From JABAAI01 sp965242745 (GTDB taxonomy: Bacteria; Spirochaetota; Leptospiria; Leptospirales; Leptonemataceae): 64,000 nt of DNA. Shown piece after piece: positions 9,381 through 17,187 of the stretch (positions are counted from its first letter, which is position 1; every line of letters starts with the position of its first letter). The notes below the pieces were generated by a model. That model made no database searches. It was not told where the DNA came from and was given only the letters and a program-made list of their open reading frames with translations. The stretch covers positions 69,645 through 133,644 of the forward strand of contig CBDETG010000107.1 of assembly GCA_965242745.1 (NCBI GenBank), in the 5' to 3' direction. The position numbers and the translations under genes are program-made.

Positions 9381-10331
9381 CTAATGATTACGAGAGCTCA
9401 CAAAAGAAGGCAGTGTCCGCAAAGCCTCGCTATAGTCTCTTGCTACTCCCTTGCCTAGACTCTCTTTTACAACCAGCTTTTGCAAGTCTTTTTCAAGGGC
9501 ATCCCTCCTCTGGCAGCTTTCTTCCAAGCCAAAGACAGAGGGATAGGTCAATTTCACGCCATCTTTTGCAACTGCCTTGCCCATTTCTCGCACTTCGCCG
9601 GTAATGTCGAGTATGTCATCTTGTATTTGGAACAACAAGCCCAGCTTTCTGCCATATTCTTGGTAACGCAGAGCCCTTGCTTCTGCAGCGCCCCCTAAGA
9701 GCGCGCCTATATAACAAGCAGAGCTAAAAAGTCCGGCCGTTTTCTTTTCATGAATGTTTTGCACGCAGGCTATGCGCTCATCCTTTGTCAAATCAGAAGC
9801 TTCTCTCTCGCACTGTAAATCCAGGGCCTGACCGGCTATCATGCCCTCCATGCCAGTGTGTTTTAGGAAGTTTCGCAGACAGGCCTCTAAGGGAAAGCCG
9901 GGCCTGAGCTTTGCTGCCTTAAGCAAGAGCTCAATGGAAAAACTATGCAAAGCATCTCCGCCAAGTATAGCGGCCCATTCTGAATATCGTATATGGCAGG
10001 CAGCTTGGCCGCGGCGCATCTTATCATCATCCATAGCGGGTAAATCATCGTGAATCAGAGAATAGCTGTGCATTGCCTCCATGCTGGCAGCAGCATAAAA
10101 AGCCGTTGGATGCTCTTCATGCTTGATGCTAGAACCCGCGCACATCAAAAGCAAGGCGGGACGCAGGCGCTTCCCAGGAGCGCACATAGAGTAGAGCATA
10201 GGCTCAGAAAGCGCATTCGGCGCGCGCTTGATCCATGGGACAAGCGCATGACTCACAAAGGCGTCAAAGCCGGCAGCTAAGTCAGAGATCGTCTTTTGGC
10301 AGGCTTTCATGCGTGCAAAACATAGTTGCAA
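9381..10331 (-). CDS. ispA: polyprenyl (farnesyl/geranyl) diphosphate synthase
   Basis: A trans-isoprenyl diphosphate synthase of 316 residues. Both aspartate-rich motifs are present: HDDLPAMDDD at about 94-103, followed by KMRRGQA, and FQIQDDILD at about 232-240. GKRLRPALLL near 53-62 is the conserved substrate-binding stretch. The length and short chain-length region fit the IspA class, which makes farnesyl diphosphate from IPP and DMAPP in the cytosol for undecaprenyl lipid and quinone side chains. An internal start at MKACQKT (residue 8) is possible. It is followed immediately by the SplB-like gene. Confidence 0.88.
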   Translation of the reverse strand: MQLCFARMKACQKTISDLAAGFDAFVSHALVPWIKRAPNALSEPMLYSMCAPGKRLRPALLLMCAGSSIKHEEHPTAFYAAASMEAMHSYSLIHDDLPAMDDDKMRRGQAACHIRYSEWAAILGGDALHSFSIELLLKAAKLRPGFPLEACLRNFLKHTGMEGMIAGQALDLQCEREASDLTKDERIACVQNIHEKKTAGLFSSACYIGALLGGAAEARALRYQEYGRKLGLLFQIQDDILDITGEVREMGKAVAKDGVKLTYPSVFGLEESCQRRDALEKDLQKLVVKESLGKGVARDYSEALRTLPSFVSSRNH

Positions 10332-10529
10332 AGTACAAGCAACAGGACGCTGCCTGATGATCTAAAACGGCGCCTGAGTATTGTCTACGCGCGCTAAAGA
10401 AGCCCTAAAGCGCCATCCTGCAGGCAAGCTGAGGAAGAGACAGCGCCTGTATCGTATCTACGCCAATGATGCCGCTTGTAAAGCAGAATTTCAAAAAACG
10501 TGCCTGCTGCACTATCACTGACTGCCAAC

Positions 10530-11329
10530 TCAATCTGACTTTAGGACAAAATAATGCAAAAATGATGTAGGACAACCAAGGCTTCTGCCCCCATTTGGGC
10601 AAATACCAACCCTAAAAAAAGGAGCTAAAGGCGCATACAAAATAACATACGAAGATCCTTGTGTCATCGAAAAAAGAAGGGAGGCAGGACATGAGCTACA
10701 GAAAAATTGCTAAAAGATTAGGCTTATCCAAGATAAGCAAGTATAGCGTGCGCATGAGATGGAATTAGGTATCGCAACAAAACCCAGCAGCGAAAAACAA
10801 AGTCGCAGGAAGGATCAAGTATATCGTGCTGATCGTGCGCAATTTGCAAGCGATGGAATTAGGTATCGCAAGGCAAAACACCCGCGTATTTGCATGCGAT
10901 CATGGAGCCGGATGAGCGCCATAGGCAAAAGCGCCGATATTTTCCCTCTTTAGGCAGAAGGCTTTTCTGTTTGGGAGGATTAGTACAGTTTTTGTTCTCA
11001 CGAGTAGGCAAGATAGACTATTATTATAGACAGAGGATCAGAAAATTCATCATGAAAGAGATATACAGCGGATGCTAAACACCCGCGTATTTGCATGCGA
11101 TCCCGGATCGCCATGGCAGAAAGGATTAGTAGAAAATTCTATTCGCTTACTTTAGGTATACTTTACCCAGTCAAAACGCGCTATAAACATATTTCGAACA
11201 TATTTCAAAAAAGGATGTGTGCAGGGCGAAAGCTAACTTAAATTCTATGCACAGGGCAATCTTAAATGGAAGGAGTAGCCGAGAAGCATGCAGCCAGAAT
11301 TTGCTAAAAGTGTCCTAAAGTCAGACTGA
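10530..11329. mobile_element. degraded insertion-sequence-like relic with 19-bp terminal inverted repeats
   Basis: The two ends are near-perfect inverted repeats: TCAATCTGACTTTAGGACA at 10530-10548 and the complement of TCAGTCTGACTTTAGGACA at 11311-11329, 18 of 19 matching. The 800 bp between hold no intact gene. At 10691 a short frame reads MSYRKIAKRLGLSKISKYSV, which looks like a helix-turn-helix start of a transposase or resolvase, then stops. Internal direct repeats (10759-10777 with 10853-10871, and about 25 bp at 10877 with 11078) show past rearrangement. I read it as a dead IS or a MITE-like derivative; the family cannot be named. No target duplication was confirmed. Confidence 0.55.
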
Positions 11330-11480
11330 AGGATCACATATTTTCATATTGGCATGACAGCATGAAAAATACTTGCTTGACATATGTCAGCAGGAAGGTC
11401 ATATATGCAAAAGCTTACTCTGGATTATGCTAATGCTCCGAAAATGAAAAGAAATAACCAACAAAATGGGTCTTTAGCCT

Positions 11481-11518
11481 TATATATAATATATATAATA
11501 TATATATATTATATAATT
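11481..11518. repeat. AT dinucleotide-rich tract
   Basis: A run of alternating TA/AT about 38 bases long just before the Panacea-domain gene. It is self-complementary and could melt easily or form a cruciform. It lies about 100 bases upstream of the antitoxin start, so a role in promoter opening or as a slippage-prone spot is possible but unproven. Confidence 0.6.
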
Positions 11519-11616
11519 GGACAAAAAACTAAATTGCTGCGGCCATTACCGGCTTTATTTTGTCCCGCATATTTGGTATAATATTGCTAATATATGATAC
11601 AGGAGAGGCGCAAAAA

Positions 11617-12087
11617 ATGATTGATAGATTGCATTATACCCCATCGCACATAGCTAATTTTTTCTTAGGGAAAGAAGATCATGATATAAGCAATTTGAAG
11701 CTTAATAAGTTAGTATATATCTCTGTAGGCTTTTCATTAGCGATATTGGACAAAGATTTATTTAAGGAAGATATTGAAGCATGGCGTTATGGGCCTGTGA
11801 TTCCATCTTTATACCATGAATTTAAAGGCTATGGCGCTACCATAATACGGGTATTTTCCAAACAAAAGGGCAAGGATTACCCAAAAATTGAAGCTAAAGA
11901 AGATAAAGATGTGATAGATGTTTTAGGTATAGTGTGGCAGTATTACAAAGGGAAATCGGGACTAAATCTCATACATTTAACTCACGAAGTAGGAACGCCT
12001 TGGGATATAGCTTTTAAGCCCAATAAAAACAACATTATCAGCCGGGAAGCAATGAAAACTTACTATTCTGTACTTTTTGATGACTGA
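11617..12087 (+). CDS. Panacea (DUF4065/SocA-like) antitoxin-type protein
   Basis: A 156-residue protein from the ATG at 11617, chosen because an AGGAGAGG ribosome site precedes it; a longer frame back to 11560 lacks one. The family signature is clear: KLNKLVYISVGFSLAI near the N-terminus, EDIEAWRYGPVIPSLYHEFKGYG in the middle and LIHLTHEVGTPWDIAF near the end. Panacea-domain proteins (GepA, SocA) are antitoxins or proteolytic adaptors that neutralise many unrelated small toxins, often small membrane peptides encoded next to them. Two tiny frames follow at once (12145 and about 12288), a good context for a toxin-antitoxin unit. Confidence 0.82.
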   Translation: MIDRLHYTPSHIANFFLGKEDHDISNLKLNKLVYISVGFSLAILDKDLFKEDIEAWRYGPVIPSLYHEFKGYGATIIRVFSKQKGKDYPKIEAKEDKDVIDVLGIVWQYYKGKSGLNLIHLTHEVGTPWDIAFKPNKNNIISREAMKTYYSVLFDD

Positions 12088-12144
12088 TAAAATATAACCT
12101 ACGCTAATTACAACAGCGCTAGAGCTAACTATTCTGTACTTTTG

Positions 12145-12291
12145 ATGACTGATAAAATAGATAAAGTTAGGGAGAGAGCAAGCGAAGATTCTTTAGCAAT
12201 CGATAATTTTGGCAAACAATCCGTGTTTGAACAAGCCAGACAAAATCAAGACGATCTTGAAGCAAGCATGAGCGAAAAACGCAGAGGCTGA
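12145..12291 (+). CDS. small charged protein downstream of Panacea antitoxin, 48 aa
   Basis: An ATG at 12145 opens a 48-residue hydrophilic protein (MTDKIDKVRERASEDS to SMSEKRRG). The bases around its start (about 12128-12160) repeat almost exactly the last codons of the Panacea gene at about 12062-12092, so the start lies in a small tandem duplication. Its stop overlaps a membrane-peptide frame that begins at about 12288. Not recognised; a toxin-antitoxin accessory or a relic are both possible. Confidence 0.45.
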   Translation: MTDKIDKVRERASEDSLAIDNFGKQSVFEQARQNQDDLEASMSEKRRG

Positions 12292-12437
12292 AAATAGCTC
12301 ATCATACCATTGTATATAGCTTTATAGGCTTGCTGGTGTCTGTTATGTTTGTGGGTGTTATTATGTGGTTTGATCCGAAAAAATTAGATTTGTATATCTA
12401 TTTCACATCGGCTTTGCTTCCTTATTCAGCGTCCTAA
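12288..12437 (+). CDS. putative small membrane peptide (possible Panacea-linked toxin), start uncertain
   Basis: The frame from 12288 to 12437 encodes about 49 residues with a strong membrane helix (TIVYSFIGLLVSVMFVGVIMWF) followed by KKLDLYIYFTSALLPYS. There is no ATG at the expected place; the codon overlapping the previous stop is CTG, which may be a decayed ATG, and internal ATGs lie inside the helix. A change of frame near 12425 would extend it with SVLTLAFGFVAGSSID, a second hydrophobic stretch, so the gene may be frameshifted. Small membrane toxins are a known partner class for Panacea antitoxins; that link is inference. Confidence 0.4.
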   Translation: MKIAHHTIVYSFIGLLVSVMFVGVIMWFDPKKLDLYIYFTSALLPYSAS

Positions 12438-12504
12438 CTCTTGCTTTCGGTTTCGTTGCTGGCAGTTCTATCGATTAGTTTTTCAGTCTTTATCGGCTTC
12501 TACC

Positions 12505-13752
12505 TTGACAGATTGGCTTTGGAAAAGCGCTCTTGCCGTTGCTCCTGGGGGCGTGCATTCTCCTGTACGCGCCTTCCATGCTGTAGGCGGCGAGCCTGTC
12601 TTTTTTAAGAAGGCTAAGGGGGCGAGGCTATGGGATCTCCAAGACAAAGATTATATTGATTTTTGCATGGGCTTTGGGCCGCTTATTTTAGGGCATTCTC
12701 CTCCAGAGCTTGTTGCGATTCTAAGCTCTGTTTTGGAAGAAGGCGCATGGCCTCTAGGGGCTTGTGAGCCTTATTCTTTGGCCTTGGCGCAGTGGCTTTG
12801 CCGGGAAATACCTTGGATTGAAAAGATTCGCTTTGTTTCTTCTGGCACGGAGGCCGTGATGAGCGCTGTTCGTTTGGCCCGCGCTTATACTGGCCGTAAG
12901 GGGCTTCTCAAATTTGAAGGCAGCTATCATGGTCATGTGGATTCTCTTCTCGTAAAAGCGGGCTCTGGGCTGGCTGGGAGCAGCGCTATGGACAGCGCAG
13001 GCATAGGGTCTTGTGCGCAGGATACCTATATTCTGCCTTTGCATGATGAGCAGGCGCTGGAAGATTTTTTTGCACGCAAGGGGCGGGAATTAGCGTTGGT
13101 TTTGATTGAGCCTTTGCCTGCCAATTATGGGCTTTTGATCCAAGCCGAGAGCTTTTGGTGGAAGCTAAGCAGGCTTGCCAGGGAATACGGCGCGCTTGTG
13201 CTCTTTGACGAAGTGATCAGCGCATTTCGGGTTGGTCTGCAGGGGATGGCCGGAATTTTAGGGATACAACCAGATATCCTATGCTTGGGAAAAATTATTG
13301 GAGGCGGCTTTCCTATAGGCGCTTATGGCGCAAAAAAGGAGCTGATGGATATGGTGGCGCCCTCTGGGCCGGTATACCAGGCGGGCACTTTGAGCGCTCA
13401 TCCCCTTGCTATGCAGGCTGGTCTGGCTGTGCTCAAGCGATGCAAGAAAGACAACATATACCAGGACTTAGGACAAAAAACAAAGTATTTCTGCTCTCGA
13501 TTAGAGGGGCTCTTAAGCAAAGCTGAGCCGGAGGCATGGGAAATCATCCAATACGCTTCTTTATTCTGGATCAAAAGCAGTGGGAAGCAGGCCCCGCATA
13601 AGCAGAATTATGCTTCTCTTTTTCATAAATTTTTGCGGGCTTCCATCTATCTACCCCCCTCTGCCTATGAAGTGGCTTTCTTAAGCGCTGCCCATACAAA
13701 GGCTCTCTTGGATGAGGCATTGTGTAAAATAGAAGATGCGCTAAAAAGCTAA
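12505..13752 (+). CDS. hemL: glutamate-1-semialdehyde 2,1-aminomutase
   Basis: A 415-residue enzyme making 5-aminolevulinate from glutamate-1-semialdehyde in the C5 route to heme and cobalamin rings. Seen: the substrate loop APGGVHSPVRAF (13-24), SSGTEAVMSAVRLARAYTGR (112-131), FEGSYHGHVDSLLVKAGSG, LVLFDEVISAFRVG and the PLP lysine in LGKIIGGGFPIGAYG (Lys263). Length is close to the 425-430 usual for the family. No ATG lies in the open part of the frame; TTG at 12505 is the best start, with no clear ribosome site. No other heme gene lies nearby. Confidence 0.9.
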   Translation: MTDWLWKSALAVAPGGVHSPVRAFHAVGGEPVFFKKAKGARLWDLQDKDYIDFCMGFGPLILGHSPPELVAILSSVLEEGAWPLGACEPYSLALAQWLCREIPWIEKIRFVSSGTEAVMSAVRLARAYTGRKGLLKFEGSYHGHVDSLLVKAGSGLAGSSAMDSAGIGSCAQDTYILPLHDEQALEDFFARKGRELALVLIEPLPANYGLLIQAESFWWKLSRLAREYGALVLFDEVISAFRVGLQGMAGILGIQPDILCLGKIIGGGFPIGAYGAKKELMDMVAPSGPVYQAGTLSAHPLAMQAGLAVLKRCKKDNIYQDLGQKTKYFCSRLEGLLSKAEPEAWEIIQYASLFWIKSSGKQAPHKQNYASLFHKFLRASIYLPPSAYEVAFLSAAHTKALLDEALCKIEDALKS

Positions 13753-13939
13753 GGCATTGCAGGCAGGCTAAAAATACGGGCGCTATAAGCTTGAGTGCGC
13801 TAAAAGTCAGATTTATAGCATCTTATCAGTCAGTGAAGAAAAAACCGTATAGAGAGCGGGAACTATATACAAGAGTCTACTAAAAAGATTTCGCATGATT
13901 TGCGATCTTTGCCTTTATCGAAGCAAAGGCATTTTTAGG

Positions 13940-14122
13940 GAAACCCTAAAATGCTGAACCTACCTTCACGGTAGGTGAAGTGCAGAGCATATCGAATGCT
14001 CTGCCTGAGGGCACCTTTATGGTGCCCGAAGTGCAAGAGTGCTGAACAAGCCTTTATGGCTTGTGAAGTGCGGTGTGCATGGGCACACTGCCAGAGAGCG
14101 CATCGAGCACACTGCCTGGGGC
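13940..14122. repeat. array of short hairpins with shared spacers
   Basis: At least five consecutive stem-loops with different 6-7 bp stems: ACCTACC/GGTAGGT, AGAGCAT/ATGCTCT, GGGCACC/GGTGCCC, CAAGCC/GGCTTG and GTGTGC/GCACAC. Loops are 4-5 bases (TTCAC, ATCGA, TTTAT, TTTAT, ATGG). The spacers recur as GAAGTGC or GCCTGA. A further AGGGAAACCCT palindrome opens the array. Related pieces occur at 45858, 46563 and 49490. The pattern of changing stems with fixed spacers suggests selection for RNA or DNA structure, not sequence. Confidence 0.7.
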
Positions 14123-14124
14123 AG

Positions 14125-15408
14125 CTAAGACTTATCAAAATGTTTCATAGCTTTTTTGATGGTCTCTAAGTCCGCCTTTACCCATTCATGCCTGCTTTGC
14201 AATTCCGTGTGTATGTACTTTTCCAGCTCTCTATATCTGGGAGTCAGTTTTTTATGCTCCAGCTTATAGCCCCTGTTTGGATCGCTGGTCTGGTAGCTGT
14301 TTAGGCGTTTTTGTATGTCACGCGCGATGCCTACTTTGTATTCGTCTTTGAAAAGCTTTTTGTTGGATATGACATAGACGTATTTTTGCTCTATGTCTGT
14401 CTGTCTGCGATCTGTTCTTTTGGGCGGGTCTGTACTGTAAGCTATACCTAAGTCAAAGCCTTTATGCTTGCCAAAAAGTTCTGTGTCGCTTTGCGCTTCT
14501 AACTCTTTAGCCAAGCGCATGTTGACCAGCTCATAGGCTTTATGACTGACGTCAATACCTACCCACTTGCGCCCCAGTTTTTCAGCTGCTATACAAGTGG
14601 TAGCGCAGCCGCAAAATGGGTCCAGCACAAGCTCGCCTTTTTTGCTGCTTGCTTGGATGATACGCTCCAGCAAAGCAAGCGGCTTTTGCGTAGGATAGCC
14701 GGTGCGTTCTTTTGCTTGAGAGTTTAGTATTGAGATTTCCCAAATATCACGCATAGACTTTTCCCGACTAGAGTCTACATATTCTTGCCTTACAACTCTC
14801 CCTTTTTCAGTAGTTGAAAACCTTTTACCTTTATGTTTTGACTTTGGGCTATAGGGTTCTGTTTGCTGATTAAAATAATTATTTTCTGACTGAGAATAGA
14901 ATAATATAATGTCGTGCATTCTTTGGAAATTTTTAGTAGCCCCTGTCCATCTCTGATAGCCCCATACAATCTCATTCCTAAAATTCTTCTCTCCAAAGAC
15001 GCAATCCAGAAGTATTTTGAGATAATGAGACATTGTGGGATCGCAGTGCAAATATAAACTGCCAGTGTTTTTTAGTATCCGGTGGCATTCTATAAGCCGT
15101 ATAGCCATGTAGGCAAGATAGCAGAAGTTATACTTGTTGCCATAATTCCTTATGCCCATAAGGAAGCTGTATAGCCCGTCTCGGTCTTCTTGGATGGTCT
15201 TTAGCCATTCTTCTTTTAGGTCTTCTTCTCTGAAATAATCCTTGAAGCTTGCGCCTTCTGCGTGGCTGCCTATAGGCGCCGTAAAGACTTTCTTTTTATT
15301 GAAGGGCGGGTCTAAGTAGATCAAGTCTACGCATTTGGAGTTTATGCCTTGCAATATGTCTATGTTGTCCTTGCAATAAATGGATCTGTTCTCTAAGTTG
15401 CTTTTCAT
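14125..15408 (-). CDS. DNA methyltransferase fused to GIY-YIG/T5orf172-like domain, cassette copy 1
   Basis: A 427-residue protein from the ATG at 15408 (MKSNLENRSIYC); this start is chosen because the upstream extension is out of frame in copy 3. The catalytic motif IV DPPF is at 33-36 and motif I (LDPFCGCATTCIAAEKLG) lies later, the beta-class order; DPPF suggests N6-adenine methylation. Residues from about 155 to 240 (after FRNEIVW) are the target-recognition part and differ completely from copies 2 and 3. The C-terminal 95 residues (KYVYVISN, YKVGIARDIQKRLNSYQTSD, RELEKYIH) resemble the GIY-YIG nuclease-like T5orf172/MUG113 domain. Whether that domain cuts DNA is unknown. Confidence 0.88.
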   Translation of the reverse strand: MKSNLENRSIYCKDNIDILQGINSKCVDLIYLDPPFNKKKVFTAPIGSHAEGASFKDYFREEDLKEEWLKTIQEDRDGLYSFLMGIRNYGNKYNFCYLAYMAIRLIECHRILKNTGSLYLHCDPTMSHYLKILLDCVFGEKNFRNEIVWGYQRWTGATKNFQRMHDIILFYSQSENNYFNQQTEPYSPKSKHKGKRFSTTEKGRVVRQEYVDSSREKSMRDIWEISILNSQAKERTGYPTQKPLALLERIIQASSKKGELVLDPFCGCATTCIAAEKLGRKWVGIDVSHKAYELVNMRLAKELEAQSDTELFGKHKGFDLGIAYSTDPPKRTDRRQTDIEQKYVYVISNKKLFKDEYKVGIARDIQKRLNSYQTSDPNRGYKLEHKKLTPRYRELEKYIHTELQSRHEWVKADLETIKKAMKHFDKS

Positions 15409-15537
15409 ATTTTTCTGTAAAAAAGTGGGGCTTAGCCAATCCTTCCAGCCCTTGCATGTCTTATTATTTATAGCTCTAAGCGCCTGCAAGCTTTTCTATT
15501 CGTTTTAAGCGGGCTGTTGTATTGATCCCTAGAGAGC

Positions 15538-15889
15538 GGAAAAAAAAGTAAAAAAGGCTTGCAATTTCCAGAGCGCCTAAGAAGATACGAGTGATTTTTA
15601 AAATAGAATTGTTTCTGTAAGTGGATTTCCCCGCTTGGCTTATTCTTTTTTCTATTCCGATAAGTCTTGTAGGGATTTTTGCTTACGGGTGTTCTCCTTA
15701 TCTTGCCGGGTCTTGAAACAGGCCCGGCATTCTTTGTAGACGCTAGAAGGGCTGCTCTAAGCCAAGCTCGCATGGCCGTGTAATCAAAAACGGCAATCAT
15801 CCTATTTTCCCGCATACTAAAGAAAAAAGCTATCCTGTGCTTGGCAAAAATGCTTGCCAGGAAAAGAGGATAGCTCTTGCATAGCGTAG
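15538..15889. other. region between cassette 1 and the next gene
   Basis: No convincing gene. A minus-strand frame of about 115 codons crosses the cassette border into this stretch but has biased, low-information content and no family features, so I treat it as chance. The stretch just before 15890 should hold the promoter of the rightward unit 15890-18728. A G-C-rich inverted pair (TGCCAGGAAAAG and nearby AGCTATCCT/AGGATAGCT at about 15829-15875) could form a hairpin. Confidence 0.4.
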
Positions 15890-16690
15890 ATGTTAGATTT
15901 GACAGATAGACAGCGCAAAGAAGCAGAAAAGATTTTACGCTATCTGAAAAAAATGGAAGATATCATTGTGACTTCTCCCAGCGCAGAGCAGAAGGAGAGG
16001 CTGAGAAGGGACCTTGTTATTTACAAGAGAGACCTTGCGCGGCGTATCCCTAATCTGGATGTGCATAACAAAAGAGCAGCTGAGATTGCCTCTTTGCTTG
16101 GAATAGAATTGGATAAGACAGCATCTTCTCCGACGAGCCCCAACAACCGCAAAATAGGAGAGCTCCTTGCCGCTATCCCTATCAAGCAGGCAAGCCCCCG
16201 CTGTTATGACTCTGAAATTAACTTTTTATCTACAATCCTGCTCCTCGTGGAGAATGTCTACTGGCTTGCCTTATCGCCGCACCATTGCCATTTAGATTTC
16301 TCCCATGCTTCCAAAAGAGACAGTCTGCGCATGAAGCTGGACAATGCCTTACGCAGCCTCAAAAGCTTGGTAGACACGATTGAAGAAACCCTAAGCTTGG
16401 ATCAGGCCGATTCTCACAAGAAGCTTATGGATATTAAGGGGCGCTACACGCGCTCTTTAGTAATGGAAACAAATGGCTTTATGACTGAGACCAGAAACTT
16501 TTTAAGAGACCTACTGCATGGTGATAATTACAAGAGAAGCTCTTTGCAAAATCCGCATGAAAGGATTAGGATAGGGCAGCTGCATAAGGAGGCTGCCACA
16601 ATAGACGGTAAAACGGTAAGAGAAGCTCTGAGTGAGTTTTGCGCATTGTGTGAAGAATCAATCGAATATTTGGCTCTGCCCAGGCTCTAA
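15890..16690 (+). CDS. hypothetical helical protein upstream of bactofilin, 266 aa
   Basis: Not recognised. It has no signal peptide, is rich in Lys, Arg, Glu and Leu, and should be mostly alpha-helical (RQRKEAEKILRYLKKMEDIIV at the start, MKLDNALRSLKSLVDTIEE in the middle). A less charged block, INFLSTILLLVENVYWLAL, could pack as a helix bundle core. It precedes the bactofilin gene by 45 bases in the same direction, so a role in the bactofilin cytoskeleton or cell shape is a reasonable guess only. Confidence 0.65.
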   Translation: MLDLTDRQRKEAEKILRYLKKMEDIIVTSPSAEQKERLRRDLVIYKRDLARRIPNLDVHNKRAAEIASLLGIELDKTASSPTSPNNRKIGELLAAIPIKQASPRCYDSEINFLSTILLLVENVYWLALSPHHCHLDFSHASKRDSLRMKLDNALRSLKSLVDTIEETLSLDQADSHKKLMDIKGRYTRSLVMETNGFMTETRNFLRDLLHGDNYKRSSLQNPHERIRIGQLHKEAATIDGKTVREALSEFCALCEESIEYLALPRL

Positions 16691-16735
16691 ACAGAAACAT
16701 AAGCATCATAATGCTGCAATAATGAGGTGAAAACT

Positions 16736-17179
16736 ATGGCGCTTGTCAAGACGGCATCTGAGGTAACCAATTCTACTATAGGAGAAAATTCCTACTTCAA
16801 TGGACGTTTTTTTATCAATGGGTCTTTGAAAATAGACGGCAAATATGAGGGACAGTCTTTGCGTGTAGATCAGCTTTACATAGGTCCCACTGGCAAGGTC
16901 AAAACGAATGTGCAGGCCTCTTCTGTTATTGTGGAAGGCTCAGTTATTGGCAATATCAAGGCTGCAAATAGGGTGATGCTTTTGCCTACAGCGCGCGTTT
17001 TAGGAGATATCAGCACTCCAGAACTGATCATTCAAAACGGCGTAATATTGGAAGGCAGGTGTATGATAAGCCACGACTTGAAACATTCGGCGCGCTCTTA
17101 TATAGAAGGAGAATATCATCGCGACAGCCTTGCCTTTGAAAAACTCTTTAACCTGAACGGGAAACGAAGCCCACGCTAA
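16736..17179 (+). CDS. bactofilin (first copy)
   Basis: A 147-residue bactofilin, a small beta-helical protein that polymerises into cytoskeletal filaments without nucleotides. The core repeats are visible: YFNGRFFINGSLKIDGKYEG, YIGPTGKVKTNVQASSVIVEG, SVIGNIKAANRVMLLPTARV and LGDISTPELIIQNGVILEG. I start at the ATG at 16736, 6 bases after TGAGGTG; a GTG nine bases earlier is part of that site. The flanking N- and C-tails are short as usual. It lies 8 bases before pdxA, so the two are probably co-transcribed. A second bactofilin is at 21401. Confidence 0.9.
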   Translation: MALVKTASEVTNSTIGENSYFNGRFFINGSLKIDGKYEGQSLRVDQLYIGPTGKVKTNVQASSVIVEGSVIGNIKAANRVMLLPTARVLGDISTPELIIQNGVILEGRCMISHDLKHSARSYIEGEYHRDSLAFEKLFNLNGKRSPR

Positions 17180-17187
17180 GTATAACT

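Larger units (their letters stand above)
13858..15529. mobile_element. TIR-bounded methyltransferase cassette, copy 1
   Basis: The left end begins GGGAACTATATACAAGAG at 13858. The right end, read inward from 15529, begins GGGATCAATACAACAG, a diverged inverted copy. The bases directly outside both ends are identical, TAGAGAGC at 13850-13857 and at 15530-15537, an 8-bp target duplication that fixes the borders. The only gene inside is the methyltransferase at 14125-15408; no transposase is present. It is about 200 bp longer than the other two copies because a cluster of small hairpins (13940-14122) lies between the left repeat and the gene end. Movement must rely on a transposase supplied in trans. 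Confidence 0.85.

Noticed and set aside
13940..14122. Possible CRISPR array or riboswitch
   Set aside because: The units are different hairpins with short shared spacers and not identical repeats with unique spacers, and no known riboswitch core was seen.
15468..15815. A 115-codon minus-strand frame crossing the right border of cassette 1
   Set aside because: It spans the insertion junction, so it cannot be an old gene, and it has no family features.
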